Assembly (NCBI RefSeq): GCF_022809315.2
Contig: NZ_JAKZJU020000001.1
Span: 1,525,001 to 1,589,000, forward strand
DNA length: 64,000 bases
Reading direction: 5' to 3'
Origin: Mesosutterella faecium
Lineage (GTDB): Bacteria > Pseudomonadota > Gammaproteobacteria > Burkholderiales > Burkholderiaceae_F
The stretch's first letter is position 1. Each line of letters starts with the position of its first letter. This document shows, piece by piece, positions 26,491 through 35,259 of the stretch. The translations under genes and the position numbers were made by a program. The notes beneath the pieces were generated by a model. That model was not told the DNA's origin and did not search any database. It saw only the letters and a program-made list of their open reading frames with translations.

Positions 26491-27774
26491 ATGCTGCGCC
26501 GTTTTGCGTTTCGAAATTTCCGTTCCTACAGCAAGGATGCGAAGCTGGTTCTGACCGCGTCCTCCCGGCTGCCGGAGGCCCGGGAAGGGCATGCGCTCAG
26601 CCGCTCTGGCGTGCTGCCTGCTGCGGCCCTGTTCGGAGGCAACGGCAGCGGGAAGTCCAACCTGATTCGGGCGCTTGCCGTGGCCGTTGAGGGAGCCCTC
26701 GGCGAAGGGCGCTTCCAGTACCCGGTGGCCGAGCCCAGCCTTTTGAGCGGAGGGGATGAAGCCGGGGAATCGGGCTTTGAGCTCGAGCTGGCCGATCCCG
26801 CGGGGACCCGCTACCGCTACGGGCTGAGCCTGGATGCGAAGGGCGTCTGCGCTGAGAGCCTGGAGGTGAAGGAGAGCGGCGGCTGGGAGCTTGTTTTCTC
26901 CCGGTCCGACGATGCGCTGGAGCTCACCGGGCTCACGCCGGCCGCGGCCCAGGCGGCGCTTTCCGGCGTGATCCGCCGCGAGACGATGATGTCCGCCCTC
27001 TCTTCCGTCCGGGATCCCAGAATCCGGGGCTTCCGTAATCTGCTGGGAGGCTTCCGATTTGTGAATTCGGAGGAGGGCGCGGAGCTCCCGACGGATTTTG
27101 GGCGGCGTCTGCGCACGCTGCAGGCCCGCTCGAATCTCGCGAATTTCCTCGCTTCTTTCGACGCTTCGGTGACCGGCTGCAGCGTCGAGCCGGCCAAGGC
27201 GGGCCGGAAGGCCGCCCGTCTTCTGATCAGGCACGGCACTGGCGGCTCAGGCCGTGATCTGCAGCTGCCGGTGAGCGAGGAGTCGGCCGGCACCCGCCGC
27301 ATGGTTTCGCTTTACTTTGTGCTGCGCGATGTGCTGCTGCGGGGAGGCGTCCTTGTGGCCGACGGGCTGAACGCCGGCCTTCATCCGCTGCTCACGCGAG
27401 AGATCGTGCGGCTTTTTGCGAGCGCTCAGGACAATCCCCGTGGGGCGCAGCTTTTGTTTTCAACCCAGGACTCCTCGCTGCTGGGCTTCAAGGAGCTCCG
27501 GCGCGATGAAATCTGGCTTGTTGAGAAGTCGTCGAAAGGAGTCTCCTCATTGAAGCGGCTGGTGCGCAGCAGGAGCGGGCGCAAGCCCCGGGCCTCCAAG
27601 CTTGAGAAGGCCTACCTTGAGGGCAGACTCGGAGGAACGCAGGCTGTAAAGGGCCTGCCCGTGCCGGCTCCGCAGGGCAGGCGGCCCGGCAGACCGAATC
27701 CCTCCCCGGAGTTCAAGGACTCGGTCATTCTGGTGGATGAGGACACCTTCCGGAAAATCGCCAGACGTAAATAA
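26491..27774 (+). CDS. AAA-family ATPase, RloA/abortive-infection-like, with altered Walker B
   Basis: A 427-residue P-loop ATPase of the AAA_15/AAA_21 (RloA-like) group. Walker A is FGGNGSGKSN (about residues 48-57) and the ABC-like signature is SEESAGTRR (262-270). The Walker B region reads GVLVADGLNAGLHPLL, where relatives have DE; here Asp291 is followed by Gly292, so the usual catalytic glutamate is absent. Such ATPases are often paired with RloB or a nuclease in defence systems, but no partner follows; downstream is a convergent LysR gene. The C-terminus is basic (RSRSGRKPRASK). ATG 26491 starts MLRRFAFRNFRSY, typical for the family. Confidence 0.8.
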   Translation: MLRRFAFRNFRSYSKDAKLVLTASSRLPEAREGHALSRSGVLPAAALFGGNGSGKSNLIRALAVAVEGALGEGRFQYPVAEPSLLSGGDEAGESGFELELADPAGTRYRYGLSLDAKGVCAESLEVKESGGWELVFSRSDDALELTGLTPAAAQAALSGVIRRETMMSALSSVRDPRIRGFRNLLGGFRFVNSEEGAELPTDFGRRLRTLQARSNLANFLASFDASVTGCSVEPAKAGRKAARLLIRHGTGGSGRDLQLPVSEESAGTRRMVSLYFVLRDVLLRGGVLVADGLNAGLHPLLTREIVRLFASAQDNPRGAQLLFSTQDSSLLGFKELRRDEIWLVEKSSKGVSSLKRLVRSRSGRKPRASKLEKAYLEGRLGGTQAVKGLPVPAPQGRRPGRPNPSPEFKDSVILVDEDTFRKIARRK

Positions 27775-27887
27775 GCCCTGCGGGGCGGACCGCTGCCCGA
27801 GACCCGCGGGTCAGGGCGGCAGGCTGAGGCCCGAAGCGCGGAGCTTCCCTTCCTTTTTCCCTCTCGGGCCTTGCCGCGGCCCGCGGA

Positions 27888-28802
27888 TCAAGGCCTCTCA
27901 GGGGCGGCCTGGATCAGGGCGAGGGCGCGGCGGGAAAGCGGAGTCTGCCGGTCTTCGCACCAGGCGGCCGAGAGCTCTATCACCGGACCCACGTCGGACA
28001 GGTGCACGGCTTTGACCGAAGGGGGCACCATGCGCGTGAAAAAGGCGGGAACCAGCCCGATGCCCTGGCCGCAGCCCACATAGGCCATCTCCCGCATGGT
28101 CGTGCTGACCTCATGGCGGATCCGGGGGTCAAATCCAGCAGTTCTGCAGGCGCCGATGAGCGAGTCTACGAAAAAGGGCGAAATGCTGCGCGCCGGCAGA
28201 ACGAACTCCTCGCCGGAAAGGTCCGCGAGCCGGATGCGGCCCCGGCCTGCCAGACGGTGGTCCAGAGGAAGCAGGGCGACCGGTTTCTCCCTGAACAGAA
28301 GCGCCCTTTGGATGAAAGGGCTGCGGGGACGCCCGAAATAGCCGGACGCGAAGGCGATCCTGCCCGAGAGCAGCTCGGACTCCGCGTCTCCTGAGTCGAT
28401 TTCCTTGGTGTAAAGGGCAAGGCCCGGCATGGCCTTCTTCAGCCGGTAGCGGAACTGAGGCACCCACCCCAGCATGGCCTCCAGAACGGCGCCCGCATTG
28501 AGCACGCCGCACTGGCCCTCGCGGATCTGCCGCACGGAATAGTCGAGCTTCTCCGCCTCGCCGATCAGGCGCAGCACGTCAGGCATCATCGCCTCGCCTG
28601 CCTGAGTCGGGGTGACGCCGCGCGCATTTCTCTGCAGCAGCTTCATGCCGAGCCTCGCCTCGAGCTCGTCGAGCTGGGCCGACAGCGGCGGCTGGGACAT
28701 GGCTAGCCTTTTGGCGGCCCGGCGGATGCTTTTCTCCTCGACGACGACGGCAAAAAGCAGCAGCTGCCTGATCAGGCGGTAGTCGAAGCGTTTGACGATC
28801 AT
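27888..28802 (-). CDS. LysR-family regulator divergent from LysE exporter
   Basis: A 304-residue LysR-type regulator, with helix-turn-helix SIRRAAKRLAMSQPPLSAQ and an effector domain (VLNAGAVLEAMLGWVP onwards). It shares RFDYRLIRQ and many other positions with the regulator at 22066-22962. It is divergent from the LysE-type exporter, with 119 bp between. Inside the gap an inverted repeat GCAATA (28845-28850) / TATTGC (28888-28893) brackets the region and may be its binding site. LysR/LysE pairs usually respond to the exported compound. Confidence 0.9.
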   Translation of the reverse strand: MIVKRFDYRLIRQLLLFAVVVEEKSIRRAAKRLAMSQPPLSAQLDELEARLGMKLLQRNARGVTPTQAGEAMMPDVLRLIGEAEKLDYSVRQIREGQCGVLNAGAVLEAMLGWVPQFRYRLKKAMPGLALYTKEIDSGDAESELLSGRIAFASGYFGRPRSPFIQRALLFREKPVALLPLDHRLAGRGRIRLADLSGEEFVLPARSISPFFVDSLIGACRTAGFDPRIRHEVSTTMREMAYVGCGQGIGLVPAFFTRMVPPSVKAVHLSDVGPVIELSAAWCEDRQTPLSRRALALIQAAPERP

Positions 28803-28921
28803 GGCGTCTCCAGGGGAGGAGTGATTCGGTTTCTTTGCTTATGTGCAATAAATTTTGGTTCACTGTTTATTTTAATGACCAATAAAATATTGCGTATATC
28901 GAATGAAAACGAATCACCAGC

Positions 28922-29566
28922 ATGTCAAACAGTCTTCTGATGTATGCCTTTGTGGCGCTGATCACCTGCCTCACGCCCGGGGCGGGCGTGCTCTACACCG
29001 TGAGCAACGCCTTTCGGTTCGGAAAGAGCAACGCCTGGCGCTCTCCCGTGGGCAATGCGCTCGGCGTGGCCTTCATGTCGGCCGTGTCGGCCACCGGGCT
29101 CGGGGCGGTCATAGCGGCCAACGGCCTTGCCTTCACGGCGATGCAGGCGGGCGGCGCGCTGGTGCTGGTCTGGCTGGGATGGAAAAACTGGAAGGCGCCG
29201 GCGGTGGATCTCGCGCGGCTCGGGCAGGCCGGCAGCCTGTCTGCGGCTTCCCGCCAGAGTCCTGTGCGGCGGGTGATTCCGAGCGCCGCCGTGCTGCAGG
29301 TGTCGAACCCGATGCTGATTGTTTTTCTTCTTTCGCTGATGCCCCCCTTCATCAGCCGCAGCGCGCCCTACGGGCCGCAGGCCGCCCTGCTGTCAGCGCT
29401 TTACGTGCTGATCTGCCTTCTGGTCCATCTTGCCTACAGCTACACCGCCTGCTTTGCGGGCCGCTATCTGAGGGGGCCGCGCTTCAGCTGGTGGCTCAAC
29501 CGCATCAGCGCTGTTTTATTCTGGCTTTGTGCGGCCGGCGTGCTGTGGCACCTGATGCGTCCCTGA
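28922..29566 (+). CDS. LysE/RhtB-family exporter
   Basis: A 214-residue inner-membrane protein with about six helices. The start LLMYAFVALITCLTPGAGVL, with the conserved TPGAGVLYTVSNAFRFG, is typical of the LysE/RhtB family, which exports amino acids or related metabolites. A hydrophilic loop of about 30 residues separates the two halves. ATG 28922 is chosen. The gene lies opposite a LysR regulator. Confidence 0.88.
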   Translation: MSNSLLMYAFVALITCLTPGAGVLYTVSNAFRFGKSNAWRSPVGNALGVAFMSAVSATGLGAVIAANGLAFTAMQAGGALVLVWLGWKNWKAPAVDLARLGQAGSLSAASRQSPVRRVIPSAAVLQVSNPMLIVFLLSLMPPFISRSAPYGPQAALLSALYVLICLLVHLAYSYTACFAGRYLRGPRFSWWLNRISAVLFWLCAAGVLWHLMRP

Positions 29567-29611
29567 CCGTGGAGAGAGCCCGGAAGCCCTTCCGGCGCAC
29601 GGAAAGGTGAG

Positions 29612-29663
29612 TCCCCCCTTCAGAGGAAAGGGGGGGCTTAGACCGCGGCCCGCGCCTGCGGTC
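29612..29663 (+). terminator. Convergent terminator region, two hairpins
   Basis: TCCCCCCTT / AAAGGGGGG hairpin (about 29612-29636), then GACCGC / GCGGTC around GGCCCGCGCCT (29641-29663). Neither has a long T-run. They separate the exporter gene from the convergent binding-protein gene. Confidence 0.5.
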
Positions 29664-30425
29664 TCAGGCGTTTGCGGGGGCGGGCAGGAAGCCGCAGCCC
29701 TGCAGGAGCGTCTGCCCTTCAGGAGAAAGCAGCAGAGCCTCCAGCTCTTTTTTGAGCGATCCGGGCGCCTTGCCTGTTCTGGGGAAGCAGCCCCAGCAGA
29801 CGATCTTCGGGCAGACGCTGTCTGGGATGGGATGCAGCATCAGGCCTTCGGCCTTCATGCGCTCCGAGGCGCTTTCAAACACCACCGCGGCGTCGATGCC
29901 TTCATGGCTGAGCATGAAATGCGCCCCGGTCTCCCGATCGAGCTGCTCGTCGGTGTGGTTGCCCCCGATCAGCGCCACGGCGTGCTGGCCGACAATGCGC
30001 GAGCCCAGCCGCCCGGGGAGCGCCCTGGCGATGTTTTTGAAAAGCAGGGCGGCCCAGTCGCCTTCGGGCGAAACGCGCGGAGTGCTCATGCCGATCGTCG
30101 TGGAAGGATCGCAGAGAATCTCCGCCCAGTCCTGATTCTGGAAACGGCGTTCGCTGCGTGTGGCGACAACCAGCCGGTTGCCTGCAAAGGCAAAGAGCTC
30201 ATGGGCTTTCACGGCTTTCTGAAGCGCGGCCGGAGAGGCTTCGTCCGCGGAGCAGAAGACGTCGCAGGGCATAAGCCCCTCGATGTCAGTCCGGAGGGCG
30301 CCGGACTGACCGAAGGTGAGCTGAAGCGTGCAGCCGCTTTTTTCCTTGAACAGCGGCGCGATTTTTGCAAAAGCGTCCTCGAAGCTGGTGTCGGCGAAAA
30401 CCGCGAGAGTTTCTGGCTGAGTCAT
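29664..30425 (-). CDS. Molybdate-type substrate-binding-fold protein without signal peptide
   Basis: A 253-residue protein with the fold of ModA-type periplasmic binding proteins: LAVFADTSFEDAFAKIAPLF at the N-terminus, FGQSGALRTDIEG, CDVFCSADEASPAAL and FAGNRLVVATRS. Unlike ModA it has no signal peptide, so it should stay in the cytoplasm, and no permease or ATPase gene accompanies it. Its start codon overlaps the glnD stop by 4 bp (ATGA arrangement), so it is translationally coupled to glnD. It may be a cytosolic anion-binding or sensing protein. That is inference; a wrongly called start is unlikely because the frame begins at the overlap. Confidence 0.7.
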   Translation of the reverse strand: MTQPETLAVFADTSFEDAFAKIAPLFKEKSGCTLQLTFGQSGALRTDIEGLMPCDVFCSADEASPAALQKAVKAHELFAFAGNRLVVATRSERRFQNQDWAEILCDPSTTIGMSTPRVSPEGDWAALLFKNIARALPGRLGSRIVGQHAVALIGGNHTDEQLDRETGAHFMLSHEGIDAAVVFESASERMKAEGLMLHPIPDSVCPKIVCWGCFPRTGKAPGSLKKELEALLLSPEGQTLLQGCGFLPAPANA

Positions 30426-33037
30426 GAATGTGGTTCCTCTGGCTGGGGAAAAGAACCGGGCTTTTTCCCCTCCTGCGGGAGCGGCGCCGCGTCGGGCGCA
30501 ATGCTCTCTACAATCTCTCTGCTTATCTTAAGGCATTCGGCAGGATCCTTAAGAGGCGCGCCGTCGATTTGGAAGATGTCCTCGGCCCGCTCGCCCAGCG
30601 TGGAGATCCGGGCGGTCTGCAGATTGACGCCCGAGCGGGAGAGCACGCTCGAGATGGTGTAGAGCAGGCCGGGCCGGTCATTGCAGATGATGGAGAGCAG
30701 CCAGCTGTTGCCCAGGGCGTCGGGCTCGATCAGAACGACCGGGCGGATGGGGAAGTGCCGTGAATGTCTCGAAAGGGGGCCGAGCTTCACCGGCGGCAGA
30801 GGCTTGTCCGAGGCAAGCGCGCGGCTCACGGTCTCGGCAATGGCCTGCGCGGCCTCCTGCGGATCCGGGCGCCGGCCGAGATCCATGACGAGGAAGGTGT
30901 CAAGAGCCCGGCCGTCGCGGGTGGTGTGGATCCGGGCGTCGAGCACCGAGGTGCGGCACCGCTGCAGGCAGCCCACCAGCGTGGTGAAAAGGCCCGCGCG
31001 GTCCGGCGCGCAGACGAGAACTTCGATGCCTGAGAGCCTGGGGGCGGGGCGCGCCCGCACCAGGGCTCCGGCGCCCGTCCAGGACGAAAGCGCCGAGGCG
31101 TGCCAGGCAATGTCCTCGGCCGAGTGCCGCAGGAAGTAGGCCACGTCGAGCGAGGCCCATATTTTTTCGCACTCCTCGGTCGTGACGCCAGCGCCGCGGG
31201 CGAGGTCCAGCGCCGCAGCCTTGCGCAGCTCGAGCAGAGAGCTGCGCGTCGGAAGATTTCCGCCGAGCTGGGCGAGCGTGGCCCGGTAGAGCTGCTCGAG
31301 CAGCGCTCCCTTCCAGTCGTTCCAGACCTTGGGGCCGGTCGCCCGGATGTCGCAGACCGTGAGCAGGTAAAGGGCCTTGAGCCGTTCCGCATTCTTGACG
31401 ACCGAGGCGAAGGCTTTGATGACTTCGGGATCGGCGATGTCCTGCTTCTGCGCGACGCGGCTCATCGTGAGGTGCTCGCGCACGAGAAACGCGATGAATT
31501 CCGTGTCCTCGCGGCTGATTCCGCAGGCCTCGCAGAAGGCGCGGGCATCGGCCTCTCCGAGCAGCGAATGGTTTCCTCCCCGCCCCTTCCCGATGTCGTG
31601 AAAGAGGGCGGCGACAATGATCCGCCAGGTCTCGGGCAGCTCCCCCATGATTTCCGACAGGAGCGGGAACTCGTGGGCATGCTCGGCGTAGACCAGGTGC
31701 CGCAGCCCCCGGATCACCTGTATGGTGTGCTGGTCGACGGTGTAGACATGAAAGAGGTCATGCTGCATCTGGCCTTCGATCCGGCTCCAGGCGGGCAGGA
31801 TGAGCGAGAGCACTCCCCAGGTGTTCATGTCGCGCAGCGTCCGGTAAACCCCGGCGGGCAGCTTCAGAATGCTGAGGAAGACCGAGCGGCTCTGCGCGTC
31901 GGCCGCAAACCGGGCGTGCGGGTTGTGGACGGCGTGCCAGAGCTCGCGCACCAGACCGATGGACGGACGCTGCACGAGAGGGTTCGTCGCGCGCAGATAA
32001 AAGCCCCGGAGGATATTGACGAGGCTGTCGTCCAGGGCGCCCCGTCGGCGCAGGTCGAGCTCCTCGCCCCGGGCCTGGAAGACCTCGTCGATGGGCACCG
32101 CGGGAGCCGAGGAGCGCCCGGCGAACCGGTCCGAGAGCGCCTGCAGCTGGATCAGGCAGAGCTGGATCACGGACTTGGCGTTCCGATAGTAGTCCTTCAT
32201 CAGCATTTCAGAGGGCCGCAGGTCGCCTGAGCCTTCGATGCCCATGGAGCGCGCCACAGCGTTCTGAAGGTCAAAAAGGAGTCGGTCCTCGTGCCGTCCG
32301 GCCGCAAGATGCATCTCGATGCGAAGCCGCTGCAGGAACATCAGGCAGCGGCGCATGGCCTCGGCCTCGCGGGTCGTGATGAGGCCGTTGACGGAAAAAT
32401 CGTAGAGCGAGTCCCCGAAGCCCGAGGCGCGGGCGATCCAGGCGAAGACCTGAAGGTCCCGCAGTCCGCCGGGATTTTCCTTCACGTTGGGCTCGAGGGC
32501 ATACGGGGAGTCGCCCGTGCGCGCGTGCCGCTGGTGCATCTCCAGCATCTTGTCGCGGAAAAAGTCCCGGGGGACGAGCCGCTCGAGGAACTCGCTTTTC
32601 ATCTGCGAGTAGAGCTCGCTGCTGCCTCCGATCAGGCGGGATTCAAGCAGGGCGGTGGCCACGGTGATGTCGCTGCTCGCCTCGAGGCACTCCCGCACCG
32701 TCCTTTCCGTTCCACCCACCGTGAGCCCGAGGTCCCAGAGCGAAGTGAGGAAGACCCCGACCGGCGCGCGCTGCTCCTCGCTCCAGTGCTCGGGCACCAG
32801 CACGAGGATGTCGAGGTCGGAGTAGGGGAACATCTCCGCGCGGCCGTAGCCTCCCACCGCCACCAGGGCCAGAGTCTGGGGCAGCCCCTGGGCGGCGGCC
32901 TGGCGCATGACGGCCTGATCGGTGAGGGACGAGAGCGTGCTCAGCAGGGAAGGCGCGTCCCCGCTGTCTTTGAAAACGCTGAACGCGTGGGCACGTTCCT
33001 GATCAAAACGCCTGCGGTTTTCGGAGAGAATTCTCAT
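30422..33037 (-). CDS. glnD: Bifunctional [protein-PII] uridylyltransferase/uridylyl-removing enzyme
   Basis: An 871-residue nitrogen sensor that adds or removes UMP on PII proteins according to glutamine level. The nucleotidyltransferase motif GGYGRAEMFPYSDLDIL is near residue 62, and the HD hydrolase domain has HTIQVIRGLRHL and ALFHDIGKGRGGNHS in the middle. Two C-terminal ACT domains (VLVCAPDRAGLFTTLVGCLQ and IICNDRPGLLYTISSVLS) bind glutamine. All domains are in the normal order and length. Downstream and overlapping by 4 bp is the cytosolic binding-fold gene. Confidence 0.97.
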   Translation of the reverse strand: MRILSENRRRFDQERAHAFSVFKDSGDAPSLLSTLSSLTDQAVMRQAAAQGLPQTLALVAVGGYGRAEMFPYSDLDILVLVPEHWSEEQRAPVGVFLTSLWDLGLTVGGTERTVRECLEASSDITVATALLESRLIGGSSELYSQMKSEFLERLVPRDFFRDKMLEMHQRHARTGDSPYALEPNVKENPGGLRDLQVFAWIARASGFGDSLYDFSVNGLITTREAEAMRRCLMFLQRLRIEMHLAAGRHEDRLLFDLQNAVARSMGIEGSGDLRPSEMLMKDYYRNAKSVIQLCLIQLQALSDRFAGRSSAPAVPIDEVFQARGEELDLRRRGALDDSLVNILRGFYLRATNPLVQRPSIGLVRELWHAVHNPHARFAADAQSRSVFLSILKLPAGVYRTLRDMNTWGVLSLILPAWSRIEGQMQHDLFHVYTVDQHTIQVIRGLRHLVYAEHAHEFPLLSEIMGELPETWRIIVAALFHDIGKGRGGNHSLLGEADARAFCEACGISREDTEFIAFLVREHLTMSRVAQKQDIADPEVIKAFASVVKNAERLKALYLLTVCDIRATGPKVWNDWKGALLEQLYRATLAQLGGNLPTRSSLLELRKAAALDLARGAGVTTEECEKIWASLDVAYFLRHSAEDIAWHASALSSWTGAGALVRARPAPRLSGIEVLVCAPDRAGLFTTLVGCLQRCRTSVLDARIHTTRDGRALDTFLVMDLGRRPDPQEAAQAIAETVSRALASDKPLPPVKLGPLSRHSRHFPIRPVVLIEPDALGNSWLLSIICNDRPGLLYTISSVLSRSGVNLQTARISTLGERAEDIFQIDGAPLKDPAECLKISREIVESIAPDAAPLPQEGKKPGSFPQPEEPHS

Positions 33038-33400
33038 GGCCGGCTTCCTTGCTGAGACTTTGGGCGGCGAAAGCCGCGCCGCAGCCCCGTGGCGCTTTCC
33101 GGTCCCTTTGACCCGGCCCTTTGCAGAAAATGATTTCCATGGGCTGCCTGCGGGCCGGTTCGGCGCAAATCTGTCATAGCCCGCCCGGGGGCGGGCAAAG
33201 AATGCTTCGCAATGAGATCAAGTGTACTCAAGCCGGCCCCCCGCGGGGGGCTGGAGCGGCGCAGCGGCGTGAGCCGGCGTTTTCTCCCGCGCCGCACCCG
33301 GCTCGGGCGGGCTGGTCCTACAATAAGGACTTTTATTTAGTGCTTCGCTTTTGCTCCGGGAGCCGGCTCTGCGGCTTCCGGACTCTTTCAGACCTTTGCC
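33038..33400 (+). other. Intergenic region between glnD and the EamA gene
   Basis: No gene is seen. It holds two GC-rich hairpins, GCCCGCCC / GGGCGGGC (about 33179-33196) and GCCCCCC / GGGGGGC (about 33236-33252), whose side is uncertain. A probable -10 element TACAAT lies at about 33317 in TCCTACAATAAGG and would serve the EamA gene. Confidence 0.45.
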
Positions 33401-34288
33401 ATGACTAACCATCTCGCCGGCCCCCTCTACATTCTTGTGAGCGCCTTGTTCTTTTCCGTCACAGGCACCCTCCAGGCGCTTGCTCCCTCCGGGGCGACGC
33501 CCTGGGTCGTGGCCGAGGTGCGCATGCTGGGCTCGGCCGTGGTCCTTTTTCTCTGGTGCCTTGCGGCCGGGAGGCTGCCGCGGCTCACGAAGAACCTGCC
33601 CTGGAAGGCCATCGTCATCTGTTCGGCCTGCACCTGCTGCTACCAGATTTTCTTTTTCTACGGGGCTTTGAAGCTCGGGGTCGCGGTGGGCACCGTGGTC
33701 TGCGTCGGCGCAACTCCGGTGATGTCGGCCGTGATTGCACGGATTTTCTTCGGCCAGAAGCCCCGGCCGGTCTGGTATCTGGCCACGCTCATTGCCGTGG
33801 CGGGCATCGCGCTGCTTAATGTGAAGAGCTTTCAGGCCGGCAGCCTCGGGTGGGTGATTTTCCCGCTTCTCGGCGCTTTCGTTTACGGCATTTACATGAA
33901 CGAGAGTCCGCAGGTCTCAGCCGGAATGGAGCCCGAGGCCGGCATCATGATCTCGCTTTTCATCATTTCGATCGCGCTTCTGCCGGCGCTTTTTGTTTTC
34001 CCCGTGGACTGGATCTGGGGCAGCGCCCGCGGACTGGGCGTCTGCGCGGCTTTCGCGCTTGCGGGCGGCATAGGCTTCGGGCTGTTTTTCATGGGCATGA
34101 AGACGACGACGCCCGTTGTTTCCGCGACGCTCTCGCTGGCCGAGCCGATGGGGGCCGCCTGCTGGGGGATTTTTCTGCTGGGCGAGGACTGCAACCTGCC
34201 CACGCTGGCGGGCATTGCGCTCATCCTTGCTTCGATCGTGCTGCTTATCAGGGACGGAGCGAAGGCGCAGAAGCAGGCCTCGTCCTGA
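33401..34288 (+). CDS. EamA-family (drug/metabolite) transporter
   Basis: A 295-residue membrane protein with ten helices and the internal duplication of EamA domains. The first half contains YILVSALFFSVTGTLQALAP and CYQIFFFYGALKLGVAVGTV, and the second contains LAGGIGFGLFFMGMKTTTP and SLAEPMGAACWG, the usual last-domain motif. It probably exports a metabolite or amino acid. No regulator is adjacent. The ribosome-binding site is weak, and the probable promoter TACAAT lies in the upstream gap. Confidence 0.9.
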   Translation: MTNHLAGPLYILVSALFFSVTGTLQALAPSGATPWVVAEVRMLGSAVVLFLWCLAAGRLPRLTKNLPWKAIVICSACTCCYQIFFFYGALKLGVAVGTVVCVGATPVMSAVIARIFFGQKPRPVWYLATLIAVAGIALLNVKSFQAGSLGWVIFPLLGAFVYGIYMNESPQVSAGMEPEAGIMISLFIISIALLPALFVFPVDWIWGSARGLGVCAAFALAGGIGFGLFFMGMKTTTPVVSATLSLAEPMGAACWGIFLLGEDCNLPTLAGIALILASIVLLIRDGAKAQKQASS

Positions 34289-34336
34289 GGCCGGGCCGCT
34301 GTCGGCAAAGGACAGCGGCGCCGTGCGCGCCGGGCT

Positions 34337-35110
34337 TCAGTAGGCGATTTTGAGCGAATTGCCGTCCACGGCGCGCCCCGGGCCGTCCGTGATCGGGAAG
34401 CTTTCGCCCTCTTTCTGGCCGATCGTATCGCCCGCCTTGAGCCTGACGTGATAGTCGAGCATGTAGGTCGCAGCCGTCACCATCAGGTTGAAAATGTCCT
34501 GCGGCTCGTGCAGCGAGCGGATCACCTCCACCTCCCGCGCTCCGAGCCTGGCCAGGCCGAAGGTGTAGCCGTTCATGCATTCCCCGTCCTCGTGGGGATA
34601 GAGCCCGAAGTAGACGAGGTTCATCACGGGCACCCGGCCCCGGCGGCAGTCCGCTTCTGCGTTCGTTTTATAAAAGAGGGGTGACATGAAGGTTCCGGCT
34701 GTGAGGACGCCGCAGGCGGCCGCCTGCTTGAGGGCGCTCGCCGTGAGCTTCACGGCGAGGCAGCCGGCGTCAAGCGGTTCGTGCCCGTTGTGCTGGACGC
34801 TCACCGTCACATAGGCCTGATGGGCTTTCGCCGTCTCCTGGGCCTCGGGCCACAGGTAGTTGGTCTGCGCCTGGCGCTGCGCTCTGCCGTCGGGAACGGG
34901 CACGGGCGTCATAGCGACGCAAACCATCATGCCGTCGATCAGCGTGACGAGCGAGCCGTTTTCTTCTCCTACGTCCGAATCCTCGGTTTCAAAGCCCCAG
35001 TCAGCCTTCAGGTTCTGGGCGTATTGTTTTGCGGAAAACTCGGGTCTTGCAAGCAGGACCACCGTCTGGGTGGCGGGGTTGTCTTTCGGCGCCTTTTTGT
35101 CTTCAGCCAT
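34337..35110 (-). CDS. DUF4261 domain-containing protein
   Basis: A 257-residue soluble protein matching the DUF4261 pattern: VVLLARPEFSAKQYAQNLKA at the N-terminus, GSLVTLIDGMMVCVAMTPVP, and the C-terminal block LGAREVEVIRSLHEPQDIFN with TAATYMLDYHVRLKAGDTIG. No catalytic motif is recognised. The family has no established function; members are often found as single genes, sometimes in type VI secretion or stress contexts. The gene lies between convergent EamA and the DASS transporter unit. Confidence 0.75.
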   Translation of the reverse strand: MAEDKKAPKDNPATQTVVLLARPEFSAKQYAQNLKADWGFETEDSDVGEENGSLVTLIDGMMVCVAMTPVPVPDGRAQRQAQTNYLWPEAQETAKAHQAYVTVSVQHNGHEPLDAGCLAVKLTASALKQAAACGVLTAGTFMSPLFYKTNAEADCRRGRVPVMNLVYFGLYPHEDGECMNGYTFGLARLGAREVEVIRSLHEPQDIFNLMVTAATYMLDYHVRLKAGDTIGQKEGESFPITDGPGRAVDGNSLKIAY

Positions 35111-35206
35111 CAGCTCTCTCGAATACAGGAATGAGGTCAGAAGGGCATTTTGACATTTTCCGCCGCCGCAGGGAAGAGCGCTCCGGGTCCGGGGCGGCTC
35201 GCCGGC

Positions 35207-35240
35207 AAAAAAAGCCGGCCCGCACAGAGGCGGGCCGGCT
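35207..35240 (-). terminator. DASS transporter terminator
   Basis: AGCCGGCCCGC (35213-35223) pairs with GCGGGCCGGCT (35230-35240). The minus strand continues with seven T residues. It is a strong intrinsic terminator. Confidence 0.9.
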
Positions 35241-35259
35241 GAAGATCGTGTTCGCGGGA

